This document shows positions 29,798 through 42,194 of a stretch of 64,000 bases of DNA, one piece after another; position 1 is the first letter of the stretch, and each line of letters opens with the position of its first letter. The position numbers and the translations under genes were made by a program. The stretch is taken from NCBI GenBank assembly GCA_023014485.1, contig JAJOZX010006158.1, forward strand, positions 124,001 through 188,000. The letters run 5' to 3'. This stretch comes from Bathynomus jamesi. Its lineage: Eukaryota; Arthropoda; Malacostraca; Isopoda; Cirolanidae. Under the pieces are notes generated by a model. It worked only from the letters and a program-made list of their open reading frames with translations, was not told where the DNA came from and did no database searches.

Positions 29798-30653
29798 GTC
29801 GGAACGGGAGCTGCTTGGCGTCGATCTGAACGTGGGAAGGACGAACTATAGGTTAATCTTGGTGTACAGACCTCCGCATCTCCTCCTCGAGGAGGATACA
29901 GCCCTGTACACCGAACTCAGTAGCCTGCTAGGGGATAGGGTGTGTGTAGTTTTAGGAGACTTCAACTGTCGCAGCATAAAGTGGGAAAACAGGACTGCCG
30001 ATGCTGAAGGGAGGAGGCTAGTTGACTTTGCTGATGAGAACTTCCTCACTCAGTGGGTCAACGAGCCTACACGAGGCGAAAGCGTTCTAGACTTAGTATT
30101 CACGACCGAAGACAACCTCGTCACTGGCCTCACCGTTGACGAATCATTGGGCGGGAGTGATCACGGTCTTATTAGGTTCCGTGTGTGCGTCCCTCGGGTG
30201 AAGCGTAGTAACTCGAGAGGCAGCAAGCTCGATCTCCGGCGGGCGAACTTTGTTAGCCTCAGGGATAGCGTAGGAGAGATGGGGTTAGAGGTTGGTGGCG
30301 ATGTTGAGGGAGTGTGGAGTGCATACCGGGACGAGTTTATGGTGCTGCAGTCTGCTGCCATACCCTCAAAACCGGTCACCCCTGCTTCAACGCAGCCTAA
30401 GTGGTACAATCGTGACATCGCTTCGGCTATCCGAAATAGGAAAGTAGCGTATAGGAGGGCGAAGGCCAATCGTTCCCACGAGAACACTGAAGCGTATGTC
30501 CGCCTGTGTAGGGAAGTGAAGGCGAAGGTTTGGCTAGCGAAACGTAACGAAGAACTACGGGTGGCAAGCCTCTGCAAGGGGAACCCTAAGGAATTCTTCA
30601 GTTATGTTAATAGTAGAAAGCCCATTAGAAGCATGATAGGTCCGGTCCGTTAA
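29797..30653 (+). pseudogene. CR1 LINE copy 1, endonuclease and linker
   Basis: An open frame begins within the (TC)n tract. The apurinic-type endonuclease is represented by its C-terminal half: LILVYRPPHLLLEED, VVLGDFNCRSIKW (GDFN), SVLDLVFTTEDN, GSDHGLIRFRVC (SDH). A linker up to KEFFSYVNSRKPIR follows. The N-terminal half of the endonuclease and ORF1 are missing, typical 5' truncation of LINEs. A frameshift near 30645 leads into the RT part, which continues the same protein (PLKDGSGVLRTSDADIANVL). Confidence 0.9.
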
Positions 30654-30654
30654 A

Positions 30655-32300
30655 GGACGGAAGCGGCGTTCTGCGGACCTCCGACGCAGACATCGCTAAT
30701 GTGCTTAATGAGTACTTTGCGGGAGTGTTCACCAGGGAGGATACCCGCGTCATCCCCGAGCCAGGCGTGAGGCACGAAGGTGCTGGCCTGGATAGTGTTA
30801 GATGTACCGCGACAGTCGTTGCCGATAGAATAGACAAACTGAGCGCGTTTAAGGCTCCTGGGCCAGACCAGTTTCTCCCCAGAGTGTTGCGAGAAGTGCG
30901 CGACCAGGTGGCTCCCCACCTGGCTACAGTCTTCAACAAATCGTTGGAGATGGGCCAGGTGCCTGGTGACTGGAGGGAAGCCAACGTGACCCCTATCTTT
31001 AAGAAAGGGGATCACGAAAGTCCAGGGAACTATCGTCCCATTAGTCTCACTTCAGTTGTAGGTAAATTATTAGAAGGGATAATAGCTGATAGGATCGTTG
31101 ACCATTTGGATTCCTACAAGCTGCTTGGGGACTCCCAACATGGGTTTAGACGGCATAGGTCGTGTCTCACCAACTTGCTCGAGTTTTTCCACGTCATGTT
31201 GAGTGAGTACGATAAGAGTAGGGCGATTGATATACTTTATCTCGACTTTCAGAAAGCCTTTGATAAGGTATCTCACCGCCGGCTAATGGCGAAAGTGCGC
31301 GCGCTGGGTATCGGTGGGGAAATAGATAGGTGGATTGAAAACTGGCTGAGGAATAGGCGGCAGAGGGTGGTAATTAAAGGGGCTAGTTCGGGTTGGGCCT
31401 CGGTCACTAGTGGGGGTTCCTCAGGGTTCCGTTTTGGGGCCACTGTTGTTTATCATTTACATAAATGATATCGACGGTGGCATCGTCAGTCGGATCGCCA
31501 AATTCGCTGATGACACCAAGCTTGGGGCCAATGTTGGGACGCCCGAAGCGATCGAGGAACTGCGTGCGGACCTAGGTAGGATAGGAGTGTGGTCCGAAAA
31601 ATGGCAAATGCCGTTTAACTTGGGCAAATGCAAAGTGATGCACATTGGCTACGCCAATCCCAAGTCGGACTACTCGATGTTGGGTAGTAATATCGAGGTG
31701 ACTGATTTAGAAAAGGACTTGGGTGTGCTAATTAGCAGCGACCTTAAGTTTACGAAACAGTTTGTAGAGGTGGAAAAGAAAGCCCAGAAACTATTGAGTT
31801 ATATCAGGAGGCAATTTCAGTTTCGGAACAAGGAGATTGTGCTCTCACTGTACAATTCCCTTCTTCGGCCGCACCTGGAGTATGCTGTGCAGTTCTGGTC
31901 GCCCACCCTCAGGAAAGATATTGAGAGGCTGGAGCGAGTGCAGGCGAGGGCCACAAAGTTAATCCCTTCCGTTAGGCATATGGGCTACAATCGACGGTTA
32001 CGCGCCCTGAACTTGTTTTCGCTTGAAACTCGGAGGCTGCGCGGTCAACTGATCGAGGTTTTCAAGCTCTTACGCGGGTTGAACGATGTCGATTTTAGAA
32101 GTATGTTTAGTTTAAATGATAACCCAACTCGCAACAATGGTTGGAAGTTGGATTTGAAACGGTTTAGGACTAGTGTGTGTGGAATTACTTTACGTATAAG
32201 ATCTGTGACACGTGGAACAGGTTACCTTCAGAAGTTGTGAACAGTTCCTCTGTGGATCAGTTCAAGAAAAGGTTAGACCAAATCTTGCACACTATTTGAG
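30655..32300 (+). pseudogene. CR1 LINE copy 1, reverse transcriptase
   Basis: Motifs in order: KAPGPDQFLPRVLREV, GNYRPISLTSVVGKLLEG, QHGFRRHRSCLTNLLEF, ILYLDFQKAFDKV, then a one-base frameshift near 31408, GVPQGSVLGPLLFIIYINDI, KFADDTKLGANV (catalytic FADD), WQMPFNLGKCKVMHIGY, DLGVLISSDLKF and NNGWKLDLKRF. A final frameshift near 32185 breaks the last ~35 residues. The 3' UTR (32300-32400) ends in (TC)n, as in copy 2. Few mutations, so probably young. Confidence 0.92.
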
Positions 32301-32400
32301 TGTGTACAAAATTTTCCCTGGCACCCGTTGCCATTGGTACCTCCTTGGTATGGGCCGCAAGGCCTTTTGAGGTACTTCTTTTCCTTGTAACTCCTTGTAA

Positions 32401-33612
<1,212 letters not shown>

Positions 33613-33614
33613 TA

Positions 33615-33970
33615 CATTTTTTTATGTAGAAAGGAGGAAGGAGAGGGCAAGGGCGAGCGCCTGCAAAAATGCCCACCCAACTATAAGGAGGAGAGAGCCA
33701 AAATCAAGGTCCTGAGGCCTACGATGCCATTTTATTATTTTTTTTTCAATTTTGAAAAGATTGTGTAGTGTGTAGAATGCATACATGCGTAGTGAAGAAC
33801 AGCGGGAGAAGTGTTTTTTTGAGAGCATGCTGGACTGCTCACAGGATAGATGAGGCACGGAAAAAGATCGGCTAAAGAGGACAGTGATAGGATAAACGGG
33901 AGTTCCAACACTCCCTGTCTCCTGCTTAACGTTCCTCCCGAAGTACTTCCCTGGTCGATTGTAGGCACCA
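33615..33970 (-). pseudogene. LINE 3' fragment (tail type T2)
   Basis: The minus strand encodes RRPQDLDFGSLLLIVGWAFL close to 33640-33720, matching DLDFGSFLFYFDVGG in the LINE at 54450-56860, and keeps the T2 tail. Upstream text to 33970 is probably the preceding part of the same C-terminus, decayed. Confidence 0.6.
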
Positions 33971-34414
33971 ATCTCCTCCTCATACATACACACTTGTCAA
34001 TCAGTATAGATCAAACTAACCTAATATCTATTATTTATATTGCACAGTCTTATGTACTGAATTAAATGGCAGTAATATACAGATTTTAGAGCATCACTGA
34101 GCTACAGGCAAGACTGACATTCAGACATATACGTCACTTTAGGATGCTATGGCAACATACCTCACGAGTGTAACTCGCTCCATATTAGCCATTGCATGTT
34201 ATTCTACCTGCAACAAATAAAGGTCCCAAAACAGACATCAATTTGAACATTTGTTTTATTTCTAATGTACGAGTATTACTTTTGTAAATTTAATTTAAAA
34301 TAAATTTTCCTATGAGACCGGACTTATGGTTGGTGAGTTATGTCAACAGTAGTCTACTGTTCCGTTAAAAAATATATTCGTCTGGCCTGACCACTGTGCC
34401 AGGTTCTCCTGACT

Positions 34415-34450
<36 letters not shown>
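33971..34450. other. Spacer with (TA)n(CA)n at 34419-34450
   Basis: No gene or terminal repeat recognised. Confidence 0.4.
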
Positions 34451-34451
<1 letters not shown>

Positions 34452-34899
34452 GCACGAGTAGAACAGACTAAATGCAAGAGGAAATTACATAGGATATCGG
34501 CTCAACATGTGTCAAAACATACAAAATAAAATTCTCGGAGGATTACAGGGAAAAGAAACACGCACTACCAAGGAATAACGAATCTGGACTACATAAGGAT
34601 GAAAATTAAAACGAAAACCATACATGACCCAAACCAAATCATTCCCCAAATAAAGTTACATGCTTGAAAGGACTTATGAAAGAAACTAGAGAGGCATGCA
34701 AACTGTAAAAACTGCGAGTTTTGTATTGGAAAACAAACTAAAAACAAAACAAAACAAAACAGAAAAACTAACACTTCGAGTCGACAGAAGAGAAATACGA
34801 AAAGGCGTTACATGAATAAAATCGAATTTCATAATGTCGACATTCGACCGTATGCAAGTACATGGATTTCAAGTTTCAAATTTACATTTCAGATTTTCA

Positions 34900-35560
34900 A
34901 TGAAAATGACTAATCTAATCTAACAGACTAATCTAACCTAACAAACTAATCTAACCGGGCATAATGTAACCTAATTTAAACTAGCTTTTAATATGGACGC
35001 TATCCATCTTGATATTGTGCAGATCGACTTTGTTCCGCTACCCGACGAAAAGAAAGATGTGGGATTTATATACATGAAAAGCTCATACAGAAACAACAGT
35101 AAATAATTCAAACAACAACGTAGAGTTATTAGCAGTAAAAATTTAAAAATTAAACATCGTACTAATTGTAATACATTAGACCTCCAAACACTCCAGCTAC
35201 GAAATACTCAGATACCATTACCGAAAACCTGGTAAAATCTTTGCGCTCCCCACTCCCCAATATTATTCTTCGCGGAGATTTTAATTTCTCACTTATACAA
35301 TGTAAAATGATAGGAAGAAATGTATGCATAAATCAAGACATGGGAGACGCAAGGGAAGCCCAGTAGCAGACAAAATTGCTACTGTCTCCAGCGGATGAAT
35401 TTATGTTAACGCAAGAAACAACAGAGAACACCAGAAAAAACAACTGTTTAGATTTAGTACTCACAAATACAGCAACTTAACTGATAACAGGAATTTTCCA
35501 GCTATAATATCGGATGACATTACTGATATATCAACCAATATGAAAACAGAAAAAAAAGAC
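34900..35560 (+). pseudogene. LINE endonuclease relic
   Basis: On the plus strand near 35240-35290 reads LRSPLPNIILRGDFNFS (GDFN-type motif) and near 35420-35470 ENTRKNNCLDLVLTNTAT (CLDLVLTN), both landmarks of LINE apurinic endonucleases. Upstream MDAIHLDIVQIDFVPL near 34994 may be the start of the domain. Stops and short indels interrupt it. The sequence after 35560 to 35890 is A-rich and degraded. It differs from the CR1 at 30 kb. Confidence 0.6.
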
Positions 35561-35886
35561 AAATTTCAGATTTTTAATTTAAACGCCAAGGTTATAAATG
35601 CGGAAGATATTACGTCCAGCGTGGAAACAACAGACTGAAAAACAATCTTTTAGGATAAAACAACGTAAAAGATGCTAATAACCCTCAAAAAGAAGTAAAA
35701 AGTATGTCCCAGAAATAAAAAAGGAAAGAAAAAAGTTTGAGAGACAAAAGCAGTCAATGTTTCGCAAGAGAAAGAGCGCGTCCACAAAATTAATAAACTG
35801 CAAAGACAATAACAACATCAGCAAAATAATAAATGAAAAACTACAGACCATTGGATCGCGACATACGAGATCTAATTGAGGAACAT

Positions 35887-35890
<4 letters not shown>

Positions 35891-35920
<30 letters not shown>
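35891..35920. repeat. (GA)n microsatellite
   Basis: GAGA run in an A-rich context. Confidence 0.85.
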
Positions 35921-36027
35921 GAGGAAGATGCTATAGAAACGACAAAGGTTAACTTAAACTACTGTACTATTATTTTTCAGAAGGAAAAACGAAAAATCAC
36001 GCGACTATCGGACACACATATACACAC

Positions 36028-36308
36028 CTCTGGTTAGCTTCCGCCTGAATTGTTCATTCTGACGAAGGTCAAGCTTTTCACTCCACCTTAGACCTACAGT
36101 TTAACGTGGAATCCGAACCACGCCCCATCAGCAGCCCAGCGTCTTAACCACTAGGCCATCTAGGGTACCCATTTATCTATCAACGTTCTTTATTGTGTGG
36201 AAGGATGAACAGCTGGGTTTTTCTGCGCGCCAGCTGCCGTCGGGTCTCGAACCCGGGGCCGATGGATTCGTAGTCAGCGACGCTAACCACTACACCACCG
36301 AGGCGCAT
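36028..36308 (-). mobile_element. Composite SINE with two tRNA-like heads, copy C
   Basis: Same order as copies A and B. The minus strand has the first module with TGGTGTAGTGGTTAGCG and GGTTCGAGACC near 36310-36240. The second has TGGCCTAGTGGTTAAGAC and GGTTCGGATTCC near 36160-36100, then the tail with AAGCTTGACCTTCGTCAG. It directly precedes the second ATCCGC hAT, as copy A does the first, so the SINE-hAT pair is duplicated. Confidence 0.75.
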
Positions 36309-36327
36309 ATATATATATATATATATT

Positions 36328-37606
36328 TAGTGATGTAGGTCACATCCGCATCCGCGGAACATCCGCACATTTTCTCGCATCCGCGTCCGCATCCACACTT
36401 TGGACTGCGGATGTCGTGCGGATGTGGACCGTTGAGATAAAACGTCATTAATAAGCGGAAATTATCAAATTCTACTATATTAATAGAACTAGTTCATTGT
36501 GCGCAAAAGTGATGCAAGCGACAAGACGAGAGGCTGTTCTTGTATGAAGTTACTCTCTTGCAACCTACTTAGATCCACGTTACAAAGCTAAGTTATTTTC
36601 ACCTAGTACATTAGAACGAGGTTAAATCATCACTTAGCAAAGCAGTTGAAGAGCTTCAATCTCTTGAATCTGTCGCTTCGCCACCCACCAAAAGAATAAA
36701 AGTTTCAGTAACAGAATCAACACCTTCAACAAGCAAATCTATCACAGAATCTGTCTCTCAGTTTCTTGAGTCAAGCAGCAATGACGAGACCTACGCGATG
36801 TCAAAAGATGTAGTAAAAATGATCGAGAGCTATCACCAAGAAAAACGCCTGCTGCATGTGACAATCCTATTAGTTGGTGGAAAAATACGCAGAATATCTA
36901 TCCATACTTGAGTAAACTTGCGAGGAAACATTTAGCCTGTCCTCCAACAAACGTACCAAGCGAGAGATTATTTAGCAGTGCTGGATTAATATATGATGAA
37001 AAGAGAAACAGACTGGCAGCAGAAAAGGCAGAAAAATTAATGTTCCTTAAGCATAACCTTCCTATAATTAAGTTTGAACATTAAACGATGAACATCTTAG
37101 TTTACTTTATTTTAATTACTCATTTATAAATATGCCTAAAACTTTAAACTTAATATAAATAGTTATCAAGCTAATTAAAGATCTCTTTCTATAAGGGTGG
37201 AGGTTGGGGAAAGAGGTCGGGGGGTGCATTTGAGTTGGGTTCACGTCCCGCATCCTGGTAACACAATTATGGTTTCTAATTGTGGCTGAAACTCAACAAA
37301 ATATAACGAATTTATTTGCAGACGAATTCACTAATTGATTTCTATATTAGTTAGATGCTTGATATTATTTTATATGTTCAGAGAAAAGTACAGCAATTAT
37401 TGTACAATTAATCAATTATATTACATTATAGCTACAACTCTCTCCATATAATAACTTATTATATACGTTAAAACACAACAAATCTCGAATATATCCTAAA
37501 AAATAACGAAAATGTAGACATCCGCATCCGCATCCGCGGATGTTAAAATCAAACATCCTCATCCGCATCCGCAGATGTGAAAAAAATGACATCAGCTACA
37601 TCACTA
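36328..37606 (+). mobile_element. Deleted hAT element with ATCCGC subterminal repeats, copy 2
   Basis: TAGTGATGTAGGTCACATCC at the left and CTACATCACTA at the right, TA tract on both sides. The body is nearly identical to 4229-5535, including GCGGATGTGGACCGTTGAG and the two ATCCGC arrays. Because the preceding SINE is also shared, copies 1 and 2 belong to a segment duplicated as a unit of ~1.6 kb. Confidence 0.85.
36545..37085 (+). pseudogene. hAT transposase C-terminal remnant, copy 2
   Basis: Encodes ATYLDPRYKAKLFSPSTL, then after frame changes AACDNPISWWKNTQNIYPYL, PPTNVPSERLFSSAGLIYDE, and ends AEKLMFLKHNLPIIKFEH. The dimerisation domain is better kept than in copy 1. The rest of the transposase is absent. 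Confidence 0.8.
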
Positions 37607-37616
37607 TATATATTAC

Positions 37617-37655
<39 letters not shown>

Positions 37656-37667
37656 AACAGAGATGGG

Positions 37668-37742
37668 CAGTAACGTCAGTGGTAACGACACTACTTTTCA
37701 AATTTAGTGACGTTTTTGGTAACGTCGTTAAATTTTAAGTCA
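37668..37742. mobile_element. One end of a hAT-like element (GTAACG repeats)
   Basis: AGAGATGGGCAGTAACGTCA followed by GGTAACGAC, GGTAACGTCG repeats, typical of hAT subterminal zones; truncated where the Penelope sequence begins. Confidence 0.5.
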
Positions 37743-37744
37743 AA

Positions 37745-38760
37745 ACAGCGCGTTACTCGTTCCTTTTTAAATTTAGTATTAGCTAACTTATATATGGAAT
37801 TTTTTGGAAGCAGAATTTTGCCTACTATTCTTAATTTTAACTTTGTTTGGTACGGGTACATGGATGATATTTTATGCCTTTGGCGTAATAATTTAGATGT
37901 TCACTTATTTCTTGGTAGTCTCAACAATTTAGTCCCATCTATTAAGTTCACGGTTGAAAAAGAAAATGATGGAAGCTTATCTTTTCTGGATCTAAAAATT
38001 CGGAGACGCTTTAATCAGTTCAAATTTGAAGTTTATCGTAAGCCTACTAATAATAACTCTTATGTGCATTTTTATTCTGACCATCATCCCTCGATTAAAT
38101 CTTCTATTTTCTCTGCTATGTTTCTTAGAGCACTGAGAGTTGTCAGTCCTGAATTTTAGTTTCCGGTTATGCAATATCATGAATATTGGTACTAAATTAT
38201 GTTATCCTATTTCATTTTTAGATAACTGCCTTAGGAAAGCCAAGAATAGGTATTATAATAGTGTAATTGTAAAGGAATTTGAGTGTAAAAATACCCTTAG
38301 CCTAACTTACCATATTAATTTTTAATATCTTCCAACTTTACTTAAAGCAACTGGTGTCAATGTAGTCTTTAAGTACAATAAGTACTGTTAAATCACGCCT
38401 AATAAAGAGTAGCCCGGATTATGTGGTTCGTTGTGTGTATTCGATCGGATGTACACAATGTAACTCAGTATATATAGGCCAAACGGGTAAAACGTTAGAT
38501 ATCAAGGTAAAACAGCATAAATATGCGTGTAGAACAGCAAATAATTCTAATGCATTTGTTTAACTCTATATATAGATGTAATCATAATATCAAGTGGGAT
38601 AGTTCTAAAGCGCTCGTTAAAAACAGATATAATCGAAAGGAATATTCTAGAATGTGCATTTATCCATCTTAAAAATAATTTCAATAACAGTGCGGGAATG
38701 TATAAAATTGACAATATCCTGTTAAAATACCTTTTGCCTCTAATTAATTCTTGTTAATCA
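37745..38760 (+). pseudogene. Penelope-like retroelement: RT end and GIY-YIG endonuclease relic
   Basis: Open from about 37745 to 38159: LVLANLYMEFFG, VWYGYMDDILCLWRNN (catalytic Asp pair), SIKFTVEKENDGSLSFLDLK, YRKPTNNNSYVHFYSDHHPS, FLRALRVVSPEF. In other frames downstream, YVVRCVYSIGCTQCNSVYIG and QTGKTLDIKVKQHKYA (38418-38530) form a GIY-YIG-type endonuclease, the feature that defines Penelope-like elements. It ends near 38757. Stops and frameshifts are present and the N-terminal RT half is absent. Confidence 0.88.
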
Positions 38761-38830
38761 TGTGCTAATCTTTTGTTTTTCTGTCCATTGTACATATGTA
38801 TATATTTTTGTCATCTCGCCTTCTCCCTTC

Positions 38831-38875
38831 ATTCCTGACGAGGTGTACCTCTGAATACACGAAAGGCCTTGGAAT
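38831..38875 (+). ncRNA. Hammerhead-like motif in the Penelope 3' region
   Basis: CTGACGA core, one extra G, stem II GTGT / ACAC, GAAA, two-pair stem III (AG...CT), then TGGAAT. Stem I is imperfect here because one C before the core is missing relative to the copy at 60942-60989. It lies 75 bases after the GIY-YIG frame, where Penelope-like elements carry such motifs. Confidence 0.4.
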
Positions 38876-38939
38876 AATTTTTCTTTTTCCTTGTGGGTTT
38901 GCATCAGTCATTTATTTCACGTGCTTAATTGTGAAATTC

Positions 38940-39009
38940 ATCCCATATACTGTATATATAATATAATATATATATATATATAATATATATATATATCTAT
39001 ATATATAAA

Positions 39010-39059
<50 letters not shown>
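38940..39059. repeat. (TA)n tract
   Basis: Interrupted TA dinucleotides between the Penelope relic and a hAT element. Confidence 0.9.
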
Positions 39060-39062
<3 letters not shown>

Positions 39063-39913
39063 TGGTATACCGATTATCGGCATCGGCAGAATCGGCCATA
39101 TTTTTTGTGATCGGCATCGGCTAAATTTAGCCGATTCTCTCACCAATTCTTTGAAATTTTAAAATTTTCATTACAAAATAAAATCTGGATTTATGGAAAA
39201 CTGAACAGACAAAAATAATTTATGACAATTTATACTCATTTCAAAGTGTAATTATATAAAAATATTTTGCATTCACGAAAAAGTCAAAGCTTAATAAGTT
39301 AAGTTGCCCATTATTTACATTTTATCTAACTAGCTAATCTCTAAATATTATAAACTAGTGTAGTCTCTTACTCTATATTAATACTAATTCTATATTAAGT
39401 TGTACTTTATAATTTATAAATTAAACCATCTTATTACGTTAACTTTATTTTAAATATTTTAATAATTTTATAAACTCAAATTATATATCCATCTTTTAAA
39501 TTCAAACTGGGCCCAGGACTTGAAATTTTAATGAAAAATTGTTGTTGTTGACATTGTTGAAGAAAGAAAATACTTTTAACATCAGGAAAACAATTATTTT
39601 AAATATTGCTATTTATTTTATGAAACTGAACTGAAATTATTTTATCATTTTACCGAGTAATAAAACTTTTTAACATCATTCTAGCTATGGTATATGAATA
39701 ACAAATTCCGGTGCTGTATATTGTGGAGTGAGTTGAGAAAAAGCATTTAAACAAATTTGAAATGTAAAAATATGAAAATTTTAAGTTTTCACATTAGATT
39801 AGTAAAATTTATGAAGGGAATTGATTTTTAAAAAAATCTCGGCAAAGAATCGGCATCGACAGTTTTTCATATGGAATCAGCATCGGCTAAATTTTGGAAT
39901 CGGTACATCACTT
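39060..39913. mobile_element. Non-autonomous hAT-like element with ATCGGC repeats
   Basis: The left end TAGTGGTATACCGATTATCG and the right end (inverse AAGTGATGTACCGATTCC) are inverted. ATCGGCATCGGC-type repeats flank both sides (39076-39135 and 39838-39903). The ~700-bp interior is AT-rich and non-coding. TA tracts hide the duplication. Confidence 0.7.
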
Positions 39914-39939
39914 ATATATATATACACACCTTACCTTAC

Positions 39940-40500
39940 CTTACAAAGGTTTCGCGCGATGATTTCTCATTTCGCGAAGGTTAAGCTTGTCGCCCCTTCT
40001 CTCGAGTTGGCCTGGTGAAGTAGTGAGTTGGATTCTTGCGCTCTCCACCTCACACAGCCAGGTACGCCCGGCTCATCGGGGATTGTTCTGAGCCAGGCGT
40101 CTAGTCTTCTTTTGAAGATTTCCACTGCAACTCCCTTCGTGTTTCTTAGGTCTTTGGGCAACTGATTAAACAGTTTTGGTCCTCTCACTACAAAACTATT
40201 TTCTTTCAGGGTTAAGGATGTTTCCTGTCTCGCCTTCAATTTGGGAATACGACACAGTCTACTGCTTCTACTTTCCACCTTTGTTTGGGGAGTTATAGGA
40301 TTCAGAGTAAGATTAGGGACTAGTTTCTCCATTATTTTCCAAGTGTAAATAATGGTGTATTTCTCTCTTCTCCTTTCTAGTGAATATAGGTCTAGTTCTC
40401 GTAACCTTTCCCAGTAATTTAGTTCTTTGCACCCATTGATCTTGGCTGTGAAGCTTCTTTGGATCCCCTCCAGTTGTCTAATGTCTTCTTTTTTATATGG
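39940..40500 (-). pseudogene. LINE C-terminus with tail T1
   Basis: The minus strand (40332-39967) encodes RGPKLFNQLPKDLRNTKGVA, VEIFKRRLDAWLRTIPDEPG and ends in LLHQANSREGATSLTFAK. It matches the C-termini at 18505-18780 and 25506-25724. Upstream to 40500 it reads decayed RT thumb (LEGIQRSFTAKI-like). The T1 tail (39940-40030) has AGAAGGGGCGACAAGCTTAA and ends in the simple repeat (GTAAG)n, read in the plus strand as CTTAC near 39930. Confidence 0.75.
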
Positions 40501-40509
40501 GGATGTTAG

Positions 40510-40545
40510 GACCGAGCATATATATATACTGTATATATATATATA

Positions 40546-40582
<37 letters not shown>

Positions 40583-40988
40583 CCATTTTGCTCAGATTTT
40601 GTGCTATCCGTTTAACCAATACCTTAATATCAATTAATATCCCAGATTTTCATCGGTTTTTTTTTTTTTTTTGAGGAGAGATAAGGTTACGTTAGATTAG
40701 ATTAACCTAACATAAACCATAACTCGGTATATAAAAACTTAAGTACAATATCATCCAATTTATTTGAATTTCGACTGTTTGGATTAAAACCTTAACGTGT
40801 AGTGGTGAAATTCGAAAAGTAATATTTGCACAGGGTAAAAAAAATAAATCGACCTTTTTTTCGATTTTTTAATGGACAAACCTTAACGAAAGCGCAAGTG
40901 ATTAAAAAAAAATAGTATTACTCCGAATAATTGGCTTTAGATTATAACGGGCGAAAAAAGTTATACAAAATTCAACGGAAAGTATTTT

Positions 40989-41015
<27 letters not shown>
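40510..41015. other. (TA)n and AT-rich spacer
   Basis: (TA)n at 40516-40576 and 40989-41020; T-run near 40658-40672; no gene seen. Confidence 0.4.
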
Positions 41016-41022
<7 letters not shown>

Positions 41023-41278
41023 AACGTAAAGAACGACGCTTGTATAGGAGATGTTCCGCGCAAGATGAGAGAGAGAGAGAACGAAACAAATCATTTCATT
41101 TGTTTCGTTCTCTCTCTCTCATCTTGCGCGGAATATCTCCTATACAAGCGTCGTTCTTTACGTTAATTATACTGCGAGTTTGCAGTTAAATGTATATAAT
41201 GTTACGGCATGCGGGAGGTGCCCCCTTGGGGCATTGGTTTCTGCGCGTATGTAGAGGAATTACGGCATTTGAATGAGT

Positions 41279-41355
41279 GAGGCCCATGGTGTAATGGTTA
41301 TCATATCTGACCAGCAATCGGAAGATCCCGGGTTCGATTCCCGGGTGGTTACCTC
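41279..41355 (+). pseudogene. tRNA-like core of the 265-bp unit
   Basis: GAGG at the start pairs with CCTC at the end. A-box TGGTGTAATGGTTATC; anticodon arm TCTGA-CCAGCAA-TCGGA with AGC in the anticodon place; perfect T arm CCGGG-TTCGATT-CCCGG. The inner acceptor pairs are lost. tRNA-derived rather than a functional gene. Confidence 0.6.
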
Positions 41356-41544
41356 ATTTTTTCATTTGTTTCGTTCTCTCGCTCTCATCTTGCGCGGAAT
41401 ATTCTCCTATACAAGCGTCGTTCTTACGTTAATTATACTGCGTGTTTGCAGTTAAATGTATATAATGTTACGGCATGCGGGAGGTGCCCCCTTGGGGCAT
41501 TGGTTTCTGCGCGTATGTAGAGGAATTACGGCATTTGAATGAGT

Positions 41545-41621
41545 GAGGCCCATGGTGTAATGGTTATCATATCTGACCGGCAATCGGAAGATCCCGGGTT
41601 CGATTCCCGGGTGGTTACCTC
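41545..41621 (+). pseudogene. tRNA-like core of the 265-bp unit
   Basis: Same as the previous core but with GGC in the anticodon place (loop CCGGCAA). The T arm is perfect. Acceptor ends GAGG/CCTC pair. Confidence 0.6.
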
Positions 41622-41717
41622 ATTTTTTAATTTGTTTCTTTCTCTCTCTCTCATCTTGCGCGGAATATCTCCTATACAAGCGTCGTTCTTTACGTTAATT
41701 ATACTGCGTGTTTGCAG

Positions 41718-41719
<2 letters not shown>

Positions 41720-41775
<56 letters not shown>
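41720..41775. repeat. (TA)n(TG)n
   Basis: Compound dinucleotide tract at the end of the array. Confidence 0.9.
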
Positions 41776-42194
41776 CGTTCCATAAATGTGGAAGTATTTA
41801 CCATTTACTTCTAAACTTTATTCCTCCCATTCTATCATTGGCAGATTTAAGGGGTGAGCGGGATAGGCTTCCACCAGTCCCTTTTTAAAACAATGACGCT
41901 CTCCACGCAAGGTTCGACGCCCCTTTCCTTATGTGGGTACTCGTACATCACAGCAGTACGTAATTTAGTAACAGTACGCAATTTAAAATTAATGACTTAA
42001 CAGCCAAATGTGTAGCTTGTTTATTGAAATTTCGCATCTTACTGGGTCTAGAATAGTTTGTTGGGGGCAAGTCAGTACCTCGTCAGTCTTGCGAAAGACT
42101 ACTAAACAGTAAGTTTGTATATACGTCTTGATACAGAGACGGCTCCAAAAGCGCGCATGCTTAGAAGTGAAGTGACACTATCTGATTTCATGTC

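Larger units (their letters stand above)
41019..41720. repeat. Second array of the 265-bp tRNA-like unit
   Basis: The landmark TTACGTTAATTATACTGCG recurs near 41158, 41424 and 41693, giving a ~265-bp period. The left end is a foldback: the CGTAAAGAACGACGCTTGTA phrase at 41024 is repeated inverted at 41138-41163. tRNA-like cores lie at 41279-41355 and 41545-41621. It differs from the 5.6-6.3 kb array by TAATTATACTGCG against TTATTTATACTGCG and by compensated acceptor pairs. Confidence 0.8.

Noticed and set aside
30161..30577. Minus-strand 138-codon frame over the CR1 endonuclease
   Set aside because: Antisense shadow of the CR1 frame.
41279..41621. Functional tRNA-Ala genes, judged from GGC/AGC anticodon triplets
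   Set aside because: The acceptor stem is only partly paired and the cores lie in repeated 265-bp units; tRNA-derived repeats explain them better.
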